A stretch of 64,000 nucleotides of DNA from Nocardioides mesophilus (lineage in GTDB: Bacteria; Actinomycetota; Actinomycetes; Propionibacteriales; Nocardioidaceae), in the NCBI RefSeq assembly GCF_014395785.1, contig NZ_CP060713.1, positions 2,818,501 to 2,882,500 on the forward strand. The letters run 5' to 3'. Made by a program: the position numbers and the translations under genes. The notes beneath the pieces were generated by a model, which was not told the origin of the DNA, did not search any database, and worked only from the letters and a program-made list of their open reading frames with translations. This document shows, piece after piece, positions 31,104-39,665 of the stretch (positions are counted from its first letter, which is position 1; each line of letters begins with the position of its first letter).

Positions 31104-33046
31104 GCGGTTTCGGCGCGGGTGGCGAGGAGGGTGTGGGCGATGGTGGTGGGGACTCGGTAGGTGCCGGTGGGGTCGGTGACCCAGTGATGTCCGTGCACCG
31201 AGCGCCACAGGTACACGCCGGGTTGGAGCTGGGTGAGGTGCCAGCGGCCGTGGGTCTTGAGGCGGTGGTGGTGTCGGACCATCGGGGCGGCGTTGTGCAG
31301 CCCGGTCTGGCCGGGTGGGGCGCCGGACCTGGTCGGGGTGGAGCTGGTCGGGGTGGGAAGCATTGTGCCGGGGGGTGGCTGGTCCGGTGGGCCGGTCCAT
31401 CGGTAGGGGACGGGGTGGTCGATGTCCTTGTCGCGGCCGGTGTGCACTGCCCAGGGGAAGACGTCGCGGGGGTTGATCGCGTGCAGGGCTTCTCGTTGGT
31501 TGGGGGTGAAGTGGTAGCCGTTCACGGGTTGCACGGTGTCGGGGTCGAGCACCGGTTGGATGGTGACCCGGTGGTGGCCCAGCCACTGTCGGGCCTGTTC
31601 GAGGGTGAGCGGGCCGATGCCCTCGGCGTGGACCGCCTGGGGGCCCAGGCCGGGGCGGAACTGGGCGAGGTAGGTCTCCAGGCTCATGTGCAGGTGCAGC
31701 ACGGCCTTGGGGAGCAGCTTGTCGAAGTCGGCCTGGCGCAGCCCACCGAGCCGGGCCCACAGTGCGTCGGGGTCCCGGGGCAGGTCCGGGTCGGCGTGGT
31801 CGGGGACCTGCAGGTACGACGGCGCGGCCGGCTGGTCCGCCGCAGCGGGCTCGTCCGCGATGTGGTCGGCGGGATCGTCGGGGTCGACGGCAGCCTCCGC
31901 ATCGTCGCTGCCGCCGCTCTGCTCGGGGGCGGGATCAGCGGGCGCACCGTGGTCGCCGGACGCATCCGGATCGGTGTCGCTGCCGCCGGTCCGCTCGGTG
32001 TCAGCACGCGCGCCACTGGATGCACCAGAGGCGGCGGACACGGCTGGATCAGCGGACGCGGCGGGGTCAGCAGGATCGGCGGACGCGGCGGACGCGGCGG
32101 ACGCGGCGGGCGCGGCGGACGCGGCGGGCGCGGCGGACGCGGCGGGCTCGGCGGGGTCGGCGGGCACACCGGGGTCGGCGGGGTCGTCGGGCGCAGCGGG
32201 GTCGTCGGGGTGGGCGGGGAGCTGGCTGGTGAGCAGGGCCAGCGCGTGCGCGGGGTGGGCGAGGATGCCCAGCGCCGCGGCCCGGCGCACCGCCACCGAC
32301 CGGGCGTCCCCGCGCCGGCGGAGCACCTCGGCCAGCTGGTCGAGGACCGCGACCAGGTAGATCACCTCCCCGGCGTTGGCCTTGGCGATCAGCGTCTTCA
32401 GGCCGTGCTCGTTGGACTGCCCGGCCACGACGTACTGCTCCGCGGCCGCCGCCAACCGGCAGTCCTCGGCCCGCCGCGGGTCCGCGGCGATCACCATCCG
32501 CTCCACCAGCTCCACATACGCCGCCCAGGACAGCGTGTCGATCCAGGAGTGGGTCTGGCCGTCGACGAACCGGGCGCCCTCCAGCGCCACCGGCGGCTCA
32601 CCGGCCTCGGAGCGCCCGACCAGCCGGGCGGTCTCCAACGCCTTCCACACCGGCACCTCGCCGCGCACCGCCCGGCCCCACAGCAGCGGATGCCGGTGCC
32701 GCAGGTTCGCCACCTTGCGCAGGTAGGCCTGCCCCGCGGCCGGGCTCATCTCCTGCAACGCCGCGAACTCCGCCGCCGCGAACTCGGTGATCATCGGGGT
32801 GCCGTCCGCACCCGAGGCCACCACCCGCTCGGTCCCCGGCAACACCCGCCCACCCCTACCACCCGCGGCGTCGGGGTCCTCGGGGCGGTCGGAGGCGGCA
32901 TGCTCGACCGGGGCATGCAGGTCCAGCCAGTGCGCGGCCAACCGCAGCCGCCGCGCCTCGACCAGCCGCTGGGCCCGGTGCTCGGCGGAGATCGCCTCGC
33001 ACGCCTGGCTGGCGTCGAGCTCCTCGATCTCCATCGTGTCGAACAT
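31097..33046 (-). CDS. DUF222-HNH endonuclease (13E12 repeat family)
   Basis: A 649-residue protein of the family found as multicopy REP13E12 genes in mycobacteria. DUF222 occupies about 10-270 (QACEAISAEHRAQRLVEARRLRLAAHWLDLH, written here in parts: QACEAISAEH then EARRLRLAAHW). The HNH nuclease is about 535-610, with RDKDIDHPVPYRW, then N-x-A-x-M-x-RHHHRLKTHGRW, the metal-binding His set. Between them, about 275-420, lies an Ala/Asp/Pro/Ser-rich spacer built from short repeats, unusually long. AGGA is 8 bases before the ATG. The family is thought to be mobile, though no transposase is present. Confidence 0.9.
   Translation of the reverse strand: MFDTMEIEELDASQACEAISAEHRAQRLVEARRLRLAAHWLDLHAPVEHAASDRPEDPDAAGGRGGRVLPGTERVVASGADGTPMITEFAAAEFAALQEMSPAAGQAYLRKVANLRHRHPLLWGRAVRGEVPVWKALETARLVGRSEAGEPPVALEGARFVDGQTHSWIDTLSWAAYVELVERMVIAADPRRAEDCRLAAAAEQYVVAGQSNEHGLKTLIAKANAGEVIYLVAVLDQLAEVLRRRGDARSVAVRRAAALGILAHPAHALALLTSQLPAHPDDPAAPDDPADPGVPADPAEPAASAAPAASAAPAASAASAASADPADPAASADPAVSAASGASSGARADTERTGGSDTDPDASGDHGAPADPAPEQSGGSDDAEAAVDPDDPADHIADEPAAADQPAAPSYLQVPDHADPDLPRDPDALWARLGGLRQADFDKLLPKAVLHLHMSLETYLAQFRPGLGPQAVHAEGIGPLTLEQARQWLGHHRVTIQPVLDPDTVQPVNGYHFTPNQREALHAINPRDVFPWAVHTGRDKDIDHPVPYRWTGPPDQPPPGTMLPTPTSSTPTRSGAPPGQTGLHNAAPMVRHHHRLKTHGRWHLTQLQPGVYLWRSVHGHHWVTDPTGTYRVPTTIAHTLLATRAETAA
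32070..32160. repeat. 9-bp-type tandem repeats in the HNH gene
   Basis: Repeated GCGGACGCG / GCGGGCGCG units encode Ala-Ser-Ala and Ala-Pro-Ala runs on the minus strand. Frame is kept. Confidence 0.75.
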
Positions 33047-33091
33047 GTGTTCGATCCTAGGAGAGACCGCCGACAGTATCGAGGGGCATCT

Positions 33092-33345
33092 GCAGGTCTG
33101 GGGACAACCCAAGGATGTCCCGCCATGGCGGGGTAACAGCGGAGGCCGGGCCCGGGGAGACCCGAGGAGAGTCCCACGAGGGGGCGACAACGGGCGCCGG
33201 GCCCGGGGAGACCCGAGGAGAGTCCCACGAGGGGGCGACAACGGCGCCGGGTCAGGGTGACCCGAGGAAAGTCCCGCTAGCGGAGTGACGACGGGCCGGC
33301 TCGGGGACAACGAGGAACGTCCCGCGCGCGAACTACTCCTCGTTG
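33092..33345. repeat. Five ~50-bp tandem repeats upstream of the HNH gene
   Basis: Units begin near 33092 (worn), 33145, 33196, 33246 and 33295 (worn), with periods of 51, 50 and 49. The shared core is GGGGAGACCCGAGGAGAGTC (two central copies nearly identical). The last unit ends in an inverted repeat CAACGAGGA/TCCTCGTTG (33308-33316 and 33337-33345). The 492-bp gap 33047-33538 holds this array and a heptamer repeat; I see no gene in it. Confidence 0.85.
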
Positions 33346-33481
33346 GAGCCGGTCGCCGACCCCGGCGCTGAAAGCTTCGCGACCGAGGTCGGGCATCCTC
33401 CCTGCACTGCTGATCCGATCAGGAATCGAGAAGCGCCAGAGGTTCCGTCCGGCCTAGCCTCGTTCGCAGAAGGCCGGCACC

Positions 33482-33523
33482 GAGTCGAGAGTCGAGAGTC
33501 GAGAGCCGAGAGCCGAGAGTCGA
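33482..33523 (+). repeat. Six tandem heptamers before the DUF1801 gene
   Basis: Units GAGTCGA, GAGTCGA, GAGTCGA, GAGCCGA, GAGCCGA and GAGTCGA end 15 bases before the ATG, next to the purine-rich ribosome-site region. Confidence 0.85.
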
Positions 33524-33538
33524 GAGGCAGGGGTCACG

Positions 33539-33988
33539 ATGCCCACGAAGAACCTGAAGAGCGAGTCCGACGGCTTCACCGCGGAAGAGCGCGCCGCGAT
33601 GAAGGAGCGTGCCGCCGAGCTGCGCGCCGAAGGCAGGCAGGGAGCAAAGAAGGCGGACGGGCTGCAGGCGGTCCTCGACCGCATCGCGGAGATGGCGCCG
33701 GAGGACCGGGCGCTCGCCGAGCGTGTGCACATGACGGTGACGGCCAACGCCCCGGAGCTGTCGCCCAAGACCTGGTACGGCATGCCCGCCTACGCGAACG
33801 CGGACGGCAAGGTCGTCGTCTTCTTCCAGGACTCGGGCAAGTTCAACTACCGCTACTCAACGCTGGGCTTCCAGGACGCGGCCCACCTCGACGACGGCGA
33901 CCTCTGGCCGGTGTCGTACGCGCTCCAGCGGTGGAGCCCCGCGGTCGAGAAGAAGGTCGTCGAGCTGGTGAAGGCCGCCATCTCCTGA
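33539..33988 (+). CDS. DUF1801 family protein
   Basis: A 149-residue protein with a Lys/Glu/Ala-rich N-terminal helix (FTAEERAAMKERAAELRAE) and a C-terminal DUF1801 (YdhG-like) domain: TWYGMPAYANADGKVVVFFQDSGKF... and DLWPVSYALQRWSP. Related to iron-chaperone-like and frataxin-like folds, but the role is unproven. A heptamer repeat in its leader could alter expression by copy number. Confidence 0.82.
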   Translation: MPTKNLKSESDGFTAEERAAMKERAAELRAEGRQGAKKADGLQAVLDRIAEMAPEDRALAERVHMTVTANAPELSPKTWYGMPAYANADGKVVVFFQDSGKFNYRYSTLGFQDAAHLDDGDLWPVSYALQRWSPAVEKKVVELVKAAIS

Positions 33989-34085
33989 CCAGGGGCTCCG
34001 GGTCAGGAGGGCTGGGCGACGGCCGAACACACCGGCAGCGCCGGGCCGACGAGCGGGTCTCCGGTGAAGTTCGGCGTCGGTGGGG

Positions 34086-34784
34086 TCAACGGGCGGCGTC
34101 GAGGATGACTCGAGCCAGGAGGCCGGGCTGGACGAGTTGCGGCCAGTGACCGCCCGGCAGATCGACGTACTCGACGTCACGGATCATCGTGAGCTCCTTG
34201 ACGTCGTCGACACCATCGTTCACCCAGCCCTGCAGCTGCTCGGAGGTGTACTCGGGACACACGGCGGTGACCGGAACCTGGTAACGCCGTGGATCGCGGA
34301 GCTGCTGCGGCTCGGTGACGACGCCTTCCGGCACGGGGATGGCCTCGGCGTAGAGACGGGCCAGTGCCGGCTCGTCGAGGTCGGCGATGCTCGCCTCCTC
34401 GCCGAGCTCGGCCCAGTCCGGCATCAGCACCTCGCCGTTCGCTGCCGGCAGACCATCGAGAAGCGGACTGCCGTCGGGGGTCGGGAATCCGCCGACATAG
34501 ACCGCACGAGCGATGCGGTCGGGTCGTGCGTCGACCGCGGCGTGACCGATGCCGCATCCTGCCGAGTGCGCGACGAGCAGAACCGGTCCGTCAGCGGCAT
34601 CGATCGCGGGGACGACGGCGTCGACATGGTATCGAAACGTGATGCCCGAGCGCGGTGCATCCCTGCTCTCCATGCCCGGCAACGTCAGCGGATGAGCGCG
34701 GTGCCCGGTCTGCTCCAGTGCCGGGACGACGCCGGCCCAGCACGAGCCATCGAGCCACAATCCGGGGATCAAGATGATGTCCAT
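34086..34784 (-). CDS. Alpha/beta hydrolase
   Basis: A 232-residue esterase-like hydrolase. Oxyanion/N-terminal strand MDIILIPGLWLDGSCW, nucleophile elbow VAHSAGCG (Ser74) and C-terminal His in LPGGHWPQLVQP. Similar to small salicylate-esterase-like alpha/beta hydrolases. Start 34784 chosen because GGAAGG precedes it by 5 bases. It lies in a run of small minus-strand genes (hydrolase, VOC, YCII, msrA) that are not tightly overlapped. Confidence 0.85.
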   Translation of the reverse strand: MDIILIPGLWLDGSCWAGVVPALEQTGHRAHPLTLPGMESRDAPRSGITFRYHVDAVVPAIDAADGPVLLVAHSAGCGIGHAAVDARPDRIARAVYVGGFPTPDGSPLLDGLPAANGEVLMPDWAELGEEASIADLDEPALARLYAEAIPVPEGVVTEPQQLRDPRRYQVPVTAVCPEYTSEQLQGWVNDGVDDVKELTMIRDVEYVDLPGGHWPQLVQPGLLARVILDAAR

Positions 34785-34840
34785 AGGACCTTCCGTGCTC
34801 GAGGGCGCTGCATGAGGCCGGGACCGCCGTCCGTCTCGAC

Positions 34841-35191
34841 TCACCGAGGCACGTCCCGGCACACGTCCACGATGAGATTCCCGGGTCCGCGAAGGTACGC
34901 CGACTCGGTGCCCCAGTCGGTCCTCACCGGACCCATCAGCAGCTCTGCTCCGGCAGCCACCGCACGCTCGACCGTCGTGGCGACGTCGTCGACGTAGTCG
35001 TGCAGGATCACGCCCGAGGTCCTACCCCAGTCGACCATGGCGTCCCGGGACAGCATGACGCGCAGGTCGCCGGCCAGGAGCTCGCCGAAGCCGGGTTCGT
35101 CCGCGGTCACCGCCCAGCCGTAGGCCGCACTGAGCAGGGCTACCGCCGCGCTGACGTCGTCCACCTGCACGTCGATCGCAGTGACCGCCAC
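34841..35191 (-). CDS. VOC-superfamily (glyoxalase-like) protein
   Basis: A 116-residue single-domain VOC protein: AIDVQVDDVSAAVALLSAAYGW, a central ILHDYVDDVATTVERAVAAGAEL and the end YLRGPGNLIVDVCRDVPR. GTG start at 35191 follows AAGGGGG by 4 bases; a longer frame to 35269 lacks a ribosome site. Function unknown. Confidence 0.75.
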   Translation of the reverse strand: MAVTAIDVQVDDVSAAVALLSAAYGWAVTADEPGFGELLAGDLRVMLSRDAMVDWGRTSGVILHDYVDDVATTVERAVAAGAELLMGPVRTDWGTESAYLRGPGNLIVDVCRDVPR

Positions 35192-35315
35192 GAGGCCCCC
35201 TTCGACCAGCTGTGATGTCGCCGCATCGAAGCACGGGACGTCCGCGCCGGGCAAGGCCCCGACGGTCAAGCTGCGTGAGAGCGGAACGGAGCCCGATCGA
35301 CGACTCGCGAGCCCG

Positions 35316-35672
35316 TCAGCGGGTCTGAGGCTGCGACCCGAAGCGGCGAACCTCCTGCGGCCAGCCGCACGCCTCGGCCAGCCTGCCCGCCCACATCCTG
35401 GCGGCTTCCTCGTCGGCCACGTCCACGACGGTGAAACCGCCCAGGAACTCCTTGGTCTCGACGAACGGCCCGTCGGTGAACAGCAACGTGCCGCTGGTCG
35501 CGTCGGCGCTGAAGACCGGGCCGCCCTCCTCCAGGCCGCCGGCGAACACGTAGACGCCGGCGGCCTTCATCTCGTCCACGACCGCCATGGCCAGCGGCCC
35601 GCGCTCGCGGAACCACTCCTCGCTGTGGTCGCCCACCCACTGCTGGTTGAAGTAGATCAGGTACTCGGTCAT
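35316..35672 (-). CDS. YCII-related domain protein
   Basis: A 118-residue protein of the YciI/YCII family: MTEYLIYFNQQWVGDHSEEW at the start, GVYVFAGGLEEGG in the middle and TDGPFVETKEFLGGFTVVDV, the DGP-F-ETKE-LGGF string typical of the anti-sigma-like DGPF group. Such proteins often neighbour sigma-70 ECF genes, but none is visible here. Confidence 0.85.
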   Translation of the reverse strand: MTEYLIYFNQQWVGDHSEEWFRERGPLAMAVVDEMKAAGVYVFAGGLEEGGPVFSADATSGTLLFTDGPFVETKEFLGGFTVVDVADEEAARMWAGRLAEACGWPQEVRRFGSQPQTR

Positions 35673-35780
35673 TGTCTGCTCCTCGTCTCCGCCGCGGACC
35701 CCGTGTCCGCCCCTACTTCTACTCCACGAACGGCGGCCGCGGGATCCGACAAGCGGGCAGCAGAACTTCCGACCCGGTGA

Positions 35781-36434
35781 TCAGACCCCGGCCGGGAACG
35801 GCACGCCCGTCGCGCTGTGGCAGCGGTAGCCGTTGGGGTTCTTCGCGAGGTACTGCTGGTGGTGGTCCTCGGCGTAGTAGTACGTCGGGGCCGGCTTGAT
35901 CTCGGTGGTGATCGGACCGTAGCCACGCTCGCGGATCAGCGGCTCGTAGGCCGTCTTCAGGCGCTCCGCGGTCTCGGCCTGCTCCGGGCTCAGCGTGTAG
36001 ATGGCCGAGCGGTACTGCGTGCCGACGTCGTTGCCCTGGCGCATCCCCTGGGTGGGGTCGTGGAACTCGAAGAACGCCTTCACCAGGTCGGCGTAGGAGA
36101 CCTTCGACGGGTCGAAGACGACCCGGACGGCCTCGGTGTGGCCGGTCTGGCCCGAGCACACCTGCTCGTACGACGGGTGCGGGGTCGTGCCGCCGGCGTA
36201 CCCGACCGAGGTCGACCAGACGCCCGGCATCCGCCAGTAGATCTCCTCGGCGCCCCAGAAGCAGCCGAGTCCGAAGACGGCCACCTCGTAGCCCTCGGGA
36301 ATCTCCGCCTCGGGGGTGACGACCGGGGCGTCGAGCACGGCGTGGCGCTCGGCGATCGTGAACCACTGCTCGGTCCGGCCCTTGAGCGCCTGGTCCGGCG
36401 TCGGCAGCTGGGTCTTGTGACGGTTGAACAGCAC
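35781..36434 (-). CDS. msrA: Peptide methionine sulfoxide reductase MsrA
   Basis: Thiol enzyme reducing methionine-S-sulfoxide in proteins and free methionine. [10 protein letters not shown] carries the catalytic Cys (residue 58 here), and [32 protein letters not shown] and [23 protein letters not shown] (each recognisable in part) are the family core. The 217-residue length with a ~45-residue N-terminal extension ([15 protein letters not shown]) is the actinobacterial form. I chose GTG 36434 because AGGAG lies 5 bases upstream; GTG 36440 would touch that site. Confidence 0.95.
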   Translation of the reverse strand: MLFNRHKTQLPTPDQALKGRTEQWFTIAERHAVLDAPVVTPEAEIPEGYEVAVFGLGCFWGAEEIYWRMPGVWSTSVGYAGGTTPHPSYEQVCSGQTGHTEAVRVVFDPSKVSYADLVKAFFEFHDPTQGMRQGNDVGTQYRSAIYTLSPEQAETAERLKTAYEPLIRERGYGPITTEIKPAPTYYYAEDHHQQYLAKNPNGYRCHSATGVPFPAGV

Positions 36435-36561
36435 GGGCACTCCTCGTATCGGCTCTGTATCGCTCCGGGGATGGTTCGACCGCTACAACGCGGCGGATGG
36501 CCCGAACCTTCCCGGAGCCCCGCACGGCACCCGCAGGGACGCACCCGGGTCGGGGAGTGGC

Positions 36562-36567
36562 TAGGCT
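36562..36567 (+). promoter_or_regulatory. Leaderless -10 box of metB
   Basis: TAGGCT, 7 bases before the ATG. Confidence 0.5.
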
Positions 36568-36574
36568 CGCGGGC

Positions 36575-37732
36575 ATGAGCGAGCAGTCCCAGAAGGCAGG
36601 ATTCGAGACCCGCGCCATCCATGCGGGCTACGACCCGGACCCGATGACCGGCGCGGTGATCCCGCCCATCTACGCCACCAGCACCTACAAGCAGGACGGC
36701 GTCGGCGGGATGCGGGGAGGCTACGAGTACTCCCGCTCCGCGAACCCGACCCGCACCGCGCTCGAGGGCAACCTCGCCGCGCTCGAGGAGGGGGAGCGGG
36801 CGTTCGCGTTCGCGAGCGGGCTGGCCGCCGAGCACACCCTGCTTCAGGCCCTGTGCCGGCCCGGCGACCACGTCGTCATCCCCAACGACGCGTACGGCGG
36901 CACCTACCGGCTGTTCGCGAAGGTCGAAGAGCCGTGGGGTCTCGCGTACACCCCGGCGCCCGTGTCCGACGTGGACGCGATCCGGGCCGCGATCCGCCCC
37001 GGCGAGACCAAGGTGGTCTGGCTGGAGACCCCGACCAACCCGATGCTGACCATCGGCGACATCGAGGCGGTCGCGTCGGTCGCCCACGACGCCGGCGCGC
37101 TGCTCGTCGTCGACAACACCTTCGCCTCGCCGTACCTCCAGCAGCCGCTCACCCTCGGCGCGGACGTCGTCGTGCACTCGACGACGAAGTACTGCGGCGG
37201 GCACTCCGACGTCGTCGGCGGCGCGCTGGTCGTCAAGGACCTCGAGGTCGCCGAGAAGGTGGCCTTCCACCAGAACTCCATCGGCGCGGTCGCCGGCCCG
37301 TTCGACGCCTGGCTCACCCTGCGGGGCCTGAAGACCCTCGGGGTGCGGATGGACCGGCACTGCGACAACGCGGAGAAGGTCGTGGAGTTCCTGTCCGGCC
37401 ACGGCGCGGTCGCCGAGGTGATCTACCCCGGCCTGGAGAGCCACCCCGGCCACGCCGTCGCGGGCCGGCAGATGAAGCGGTACGGCGGCATCGTCTCGTT
37501 CCGCGTCAACGGCGGCGAGGCCGAGGCGCTCGCGGTGTGCGAGCGGGCCGAGGTGTTCACGCTCGGGGAGTCGCTGGGCGGCGTCGAGTCGCTCATCGAG
37601 CACCCCGGACGGATGACGCACGCCTCGGTGGCCGGCACCGACCTCGAGGTGCCCGCGGACCTGATCCGGCTCTCGGTGGGCATCGAGACCTCCGACGACC
37701 TGCTCGCCGACCTCGACCAGGCGCTGCGGTGA
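36575..37732 (+). CDS. metB: Cystathionine gamma-synthase/lyase family enzyme
   Basis: Fold type I PLP enzyme of the trans-sulfuration family, 385 residues. PLP lysine K205 is in HSTTKYCGGHSD; YEYSRSANPTRTALEGNLAALE, ETPTNP and SLGGVESLIEHP are family signatures. Gamma-synthase and gamma-lyase are hard to separate by motif; with cbs in the same region a lyase role in reverse transsulfuration is also possible. Next to msrA (divergent) and MutL-like (22 bases downstream). Confidence 0.9.
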   Translation: MSEQSQKAGFETRAIHAGYDPDPMTGAVIPPIYATSTYKQDGVGGMRGGYEYSRSANPTRTALEGNLAALEEGERAFAFASGLAAEHTLLQALCRPGDHVVIPNDAYGGTYRLFAKVEEPWGLAYTPAPVSDVDAIRAAIRPGETKVVWLETPTNPMLTIGDIEAVASVAHDAGALLVVDNTFASPYLQQPLTLGADVVVHSTTKYCGGHSDVVGGALVVKDLEVAEKVAFHQNSIGAVAGPFDAWLTLRGLKTLGVRMDRHCDNAEKVVEFLSGHGAVAEVIYPGLESHPGHAVAGRQMKRYGGIVSFRVNGGEAEALAVCERAEVFTLGESLGGVESLIEHPGRMTHASVAGTDLEVPADLIRLSVGIETSDDLLADLDQALR

Positions 37733-37754
37733 CGCCGCCGCACCCGACGCGGAG

Positions 37755-39140
37755 ATGAGCGAGCTCGTCGCCTGCGTGGACTTCGGGTCGACGTTCACCA
37801 AGGCGGCCCTGGTCGACGTCTCGGTGGGCCGGCTGCTGGCCACCGCCGACCACCGCACCACCATCGACACCGACGTCCTCGACGGCTGGGAGGCCTGCCG
37901 GTCCACGCTGGTGGCCGCCGACCCGCGGGCCGCTGACGCGCCGGTGCTGGCCTGCTCCTCGGCCGGCGGCGGGCTGCGGATCGCCGTCGTCGGCAACGAG
38001 GAGCTGGTCACCGCCGAGGCCGGTCGCCGGGTCGCGCTCTCCAGCGGCGGCCGGGTCGTGCACGTCACCCACGGCGGCCTGGCCCGCGCGGACCTGCCGG
38101 CCTTGCGCGAGAGCCGCCCCGACGTGGTCCTGCTGGTCGGCGGGACCGACGGTGGCAACGCCGAGGTGCTGCTGGCCGCCGCCACCACCCTGGCCCGGGC
38201 CCGCTGGCGCCGGCCGGTCGTGGTCGCCGGCAACGTCGAGGTGCAGGACGTGGTCGCCGGGCTGCTGGAGGGCGCCGGCACGCCGTACGTCGTCGCGGAC
38301 AACGTCGTGCCGAAGATCGGGGTGCTCGCCCCGGAGTCGGCACGCGCCGCGATCCGGGAGATGTTCCTGCGGCACGTGATCGGCGGCAAGCACCTCTCGA
38401 AGCGCGCCGACTTCACCGCGATGGTGCGCGGCGCGACGCCCGACGTGGTCCTCACCGCCGTCGAGCTGCTGGCCCGCGGCCTGCCGTCGGGAACCGAGGC
38501 GGAGCGGCGCCCCGGGGCCGGCGACGTGGTCGTCGTCGACGTCGGCGGCGCCACCACCGACGTGCACTCGGTCGTCGAGCTCGACCCCGAGGAGGCGGGC
38601 CTCTCCCGGGAGGTGGTCGCCGAGGTGCCGGTGACCCGCACCGTCGAGGGCGACCTCGGCATGCGCTGGAGCGCGGTGACCACCGTCACCGAGGGGATCG
38701 CCGCCGGCTGGGTCGGGGAGGAGCTCGAGGCGGCCGCCGCGCACCGGCAGCACGACCCCGCGTTCGTGCCCACCGACGACGACGAGCGCCGGGTGGACCG
38801 GGACCTCGCCGCGGTCGCGGTCGGGATCGCGCTGCGTCGCCACGCCGGCCGCTCCCAGGTGGTCTTCGGCCCGGGCGGCCGGGTGGTGGAGCGCACCGGC
38901 AAGGACTTGCGCGAGGTGGACGTGCTGGTCGGCTCCGGCGGGGTGCTGCGCCACGACACCGGGGGACCCGACGGTGGGGCGGCCACGGTGCTGCTGCGAC
39001 ACCTGCGCGACGGCGCCGACTGGCAGCTGCCGGAGCATCCGCGCGCCGTGATCGACCAGCACTACGTGCTGGCGCCGGCCGGACTGCTCGCGGCCGAGCA
39101 CCCCGAGGCGGCGTACCGGCTGGTGCGCACCCTGCTCTGA
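37755..39140 (+). CDS. Glutamate mutase MutL-like activator (orphan)
   Basis: A 461-residue ASKHA ATPase of the GlmL/MutL class, which reactivates adenosylcobalamin-dependent aminomutases. Phosphate-1 motif is VDFGSTFTKAALVD, phosphate-2 VVDVGGATTDVHSVV, and LVGSGGVLRH near the C-terminus is the adenosine motif. GNVEVQDVVAGLLEG and VVADNVVPKIGVL are typical of the family. No mutase subunit gene (MutS/MutE, OraS/OraE) lies in the window, so its partner must be elsewhere or the protein has another job. It is likely co-transcribed with metB. Confidence 0.85.
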   Translation: MSELVACVDFGSTFTKAALVDVSVGRLLATADHRTTIDTDVLDGWEACRSTLVAADPRAADAPVLACSSAGGGLRIAVVGNEELVTAEAGRRVALSSGGRVVHVTHGGLARADLPALRESRPDVVLLVGGTDGGNAEVLLAAATTLARARWRRPVVVAGNVEVQDVVAGLLEGAGTPYVVADNVVPKIGVLAPESARAAIREMFLRHVIGGKHLSKRADFTAMVRGATPDVVLTAVELLARGLPSGTEAERRPGAGDVVVVDVGGATTDVHSVVELDPEEAGLSREVVAEVPVTRTVEGDLGMRWSAVTTVTEGIAAGWVGEELEAAAAHRQHDPAFVPTDDDERRVDRDLAAVAVGIALRRHAGRSQVVFGPGGRVVERTGKDLREVDVLVGSGGVLRHDTGGPDGGAATVLLRHLRDGADWQLPEHPRAVIDQHYVLAPAGLLAAEHPEAAYRLVRTLL

Positions 39141-39207
39141 GGCAGCCGCCCAGCGGTGGCTTCTCGCCCTGGTGACGGCTGAGCCGGATCGGGAGCATGC
39201 TGGAGGG

Positions 39208-39606
39208 ATGACCGACCGCGACGACTTCCTGTCCTGGGTCGCCACCGTGCTGTACGAGGCGGAGCTGGCTCTGCACAACGGTGACGCGGAACCGCGCCGG
39301 GCGATCTGGTCCCGCAACGAGCCCGTGATCATCCTCGGGGCGTGGCGCAACGCCGCGGGTCAGCACGAGGTCCGGGAGGCCTTCGATGCCCTGGAGCAGA
39401 CCTTCTCGGACTGCACCTCCTACGCGTTCGAGCTCCACCTGTGCGACGTGGTGGGCGACATGGCCTGCACGGCCGGCTTCGAGCACATCTCGACCTCGGT
39501 GGACGGTGAGCCGCGCAGCTTCACGCTGCGTGCCACACAGGTGTACCGGCGCGAGGGCGGCGAGTGGAAGGTGGCGCTCCGGCATGCCGACACGGTGACG
39601 CCGTGA
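39208..39606 (+). CDS. NTF2-like/SnoaL-like domain protein
   Basis: A 132-residue cone-shaped NTF2-fold protein: N-terminal helices WVATVLYEAELALHNGDAEPRR, HEVREAFDALEQTF and a closing strand TQVYRREGGEWKVALRHADTV. Such proteins act as ketosteroid-isomerase-like enzymes or ligand binders; the substrate is unknown. GGAGG overlaps the start, so the ribosome site is poor. Confidence 0.75.
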   Translation: MTDRDDFLSWVATVLYEAELALHNGDAEPRRAIWSRNEPVIILGAWRNAAGQHEVREAFDALEQTFSDCTSYAFELHLCDVVGDMACTAGFEHISTSVDGEPRSFTLRATQVYRREGGEWKVALRHADTVTP

Positions 39607-39652
39607 CCGGTCCCGCCGCGGACGGCGGCGCGCTGGCGTAGGTGACGTCGCC

Positions 39653-39658
39653 TAGCCT
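39653..39658 (+). promoter_or_regulatory. Leaderless -10 box of AI-2E gene
   Basis: TAGCCT, 7 bases before the ATG. Confidence 0.45.
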
Positions 39659-39665
39659 TGCGTCC

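Noticed and set aside
31097-33046. Homing endonuclease within an intron or intein
   Set aside because: The HNH gene stands alone with its own ribosome site and is not embedded in a host gene; the DUF222 domain identifies the 13E12 family.
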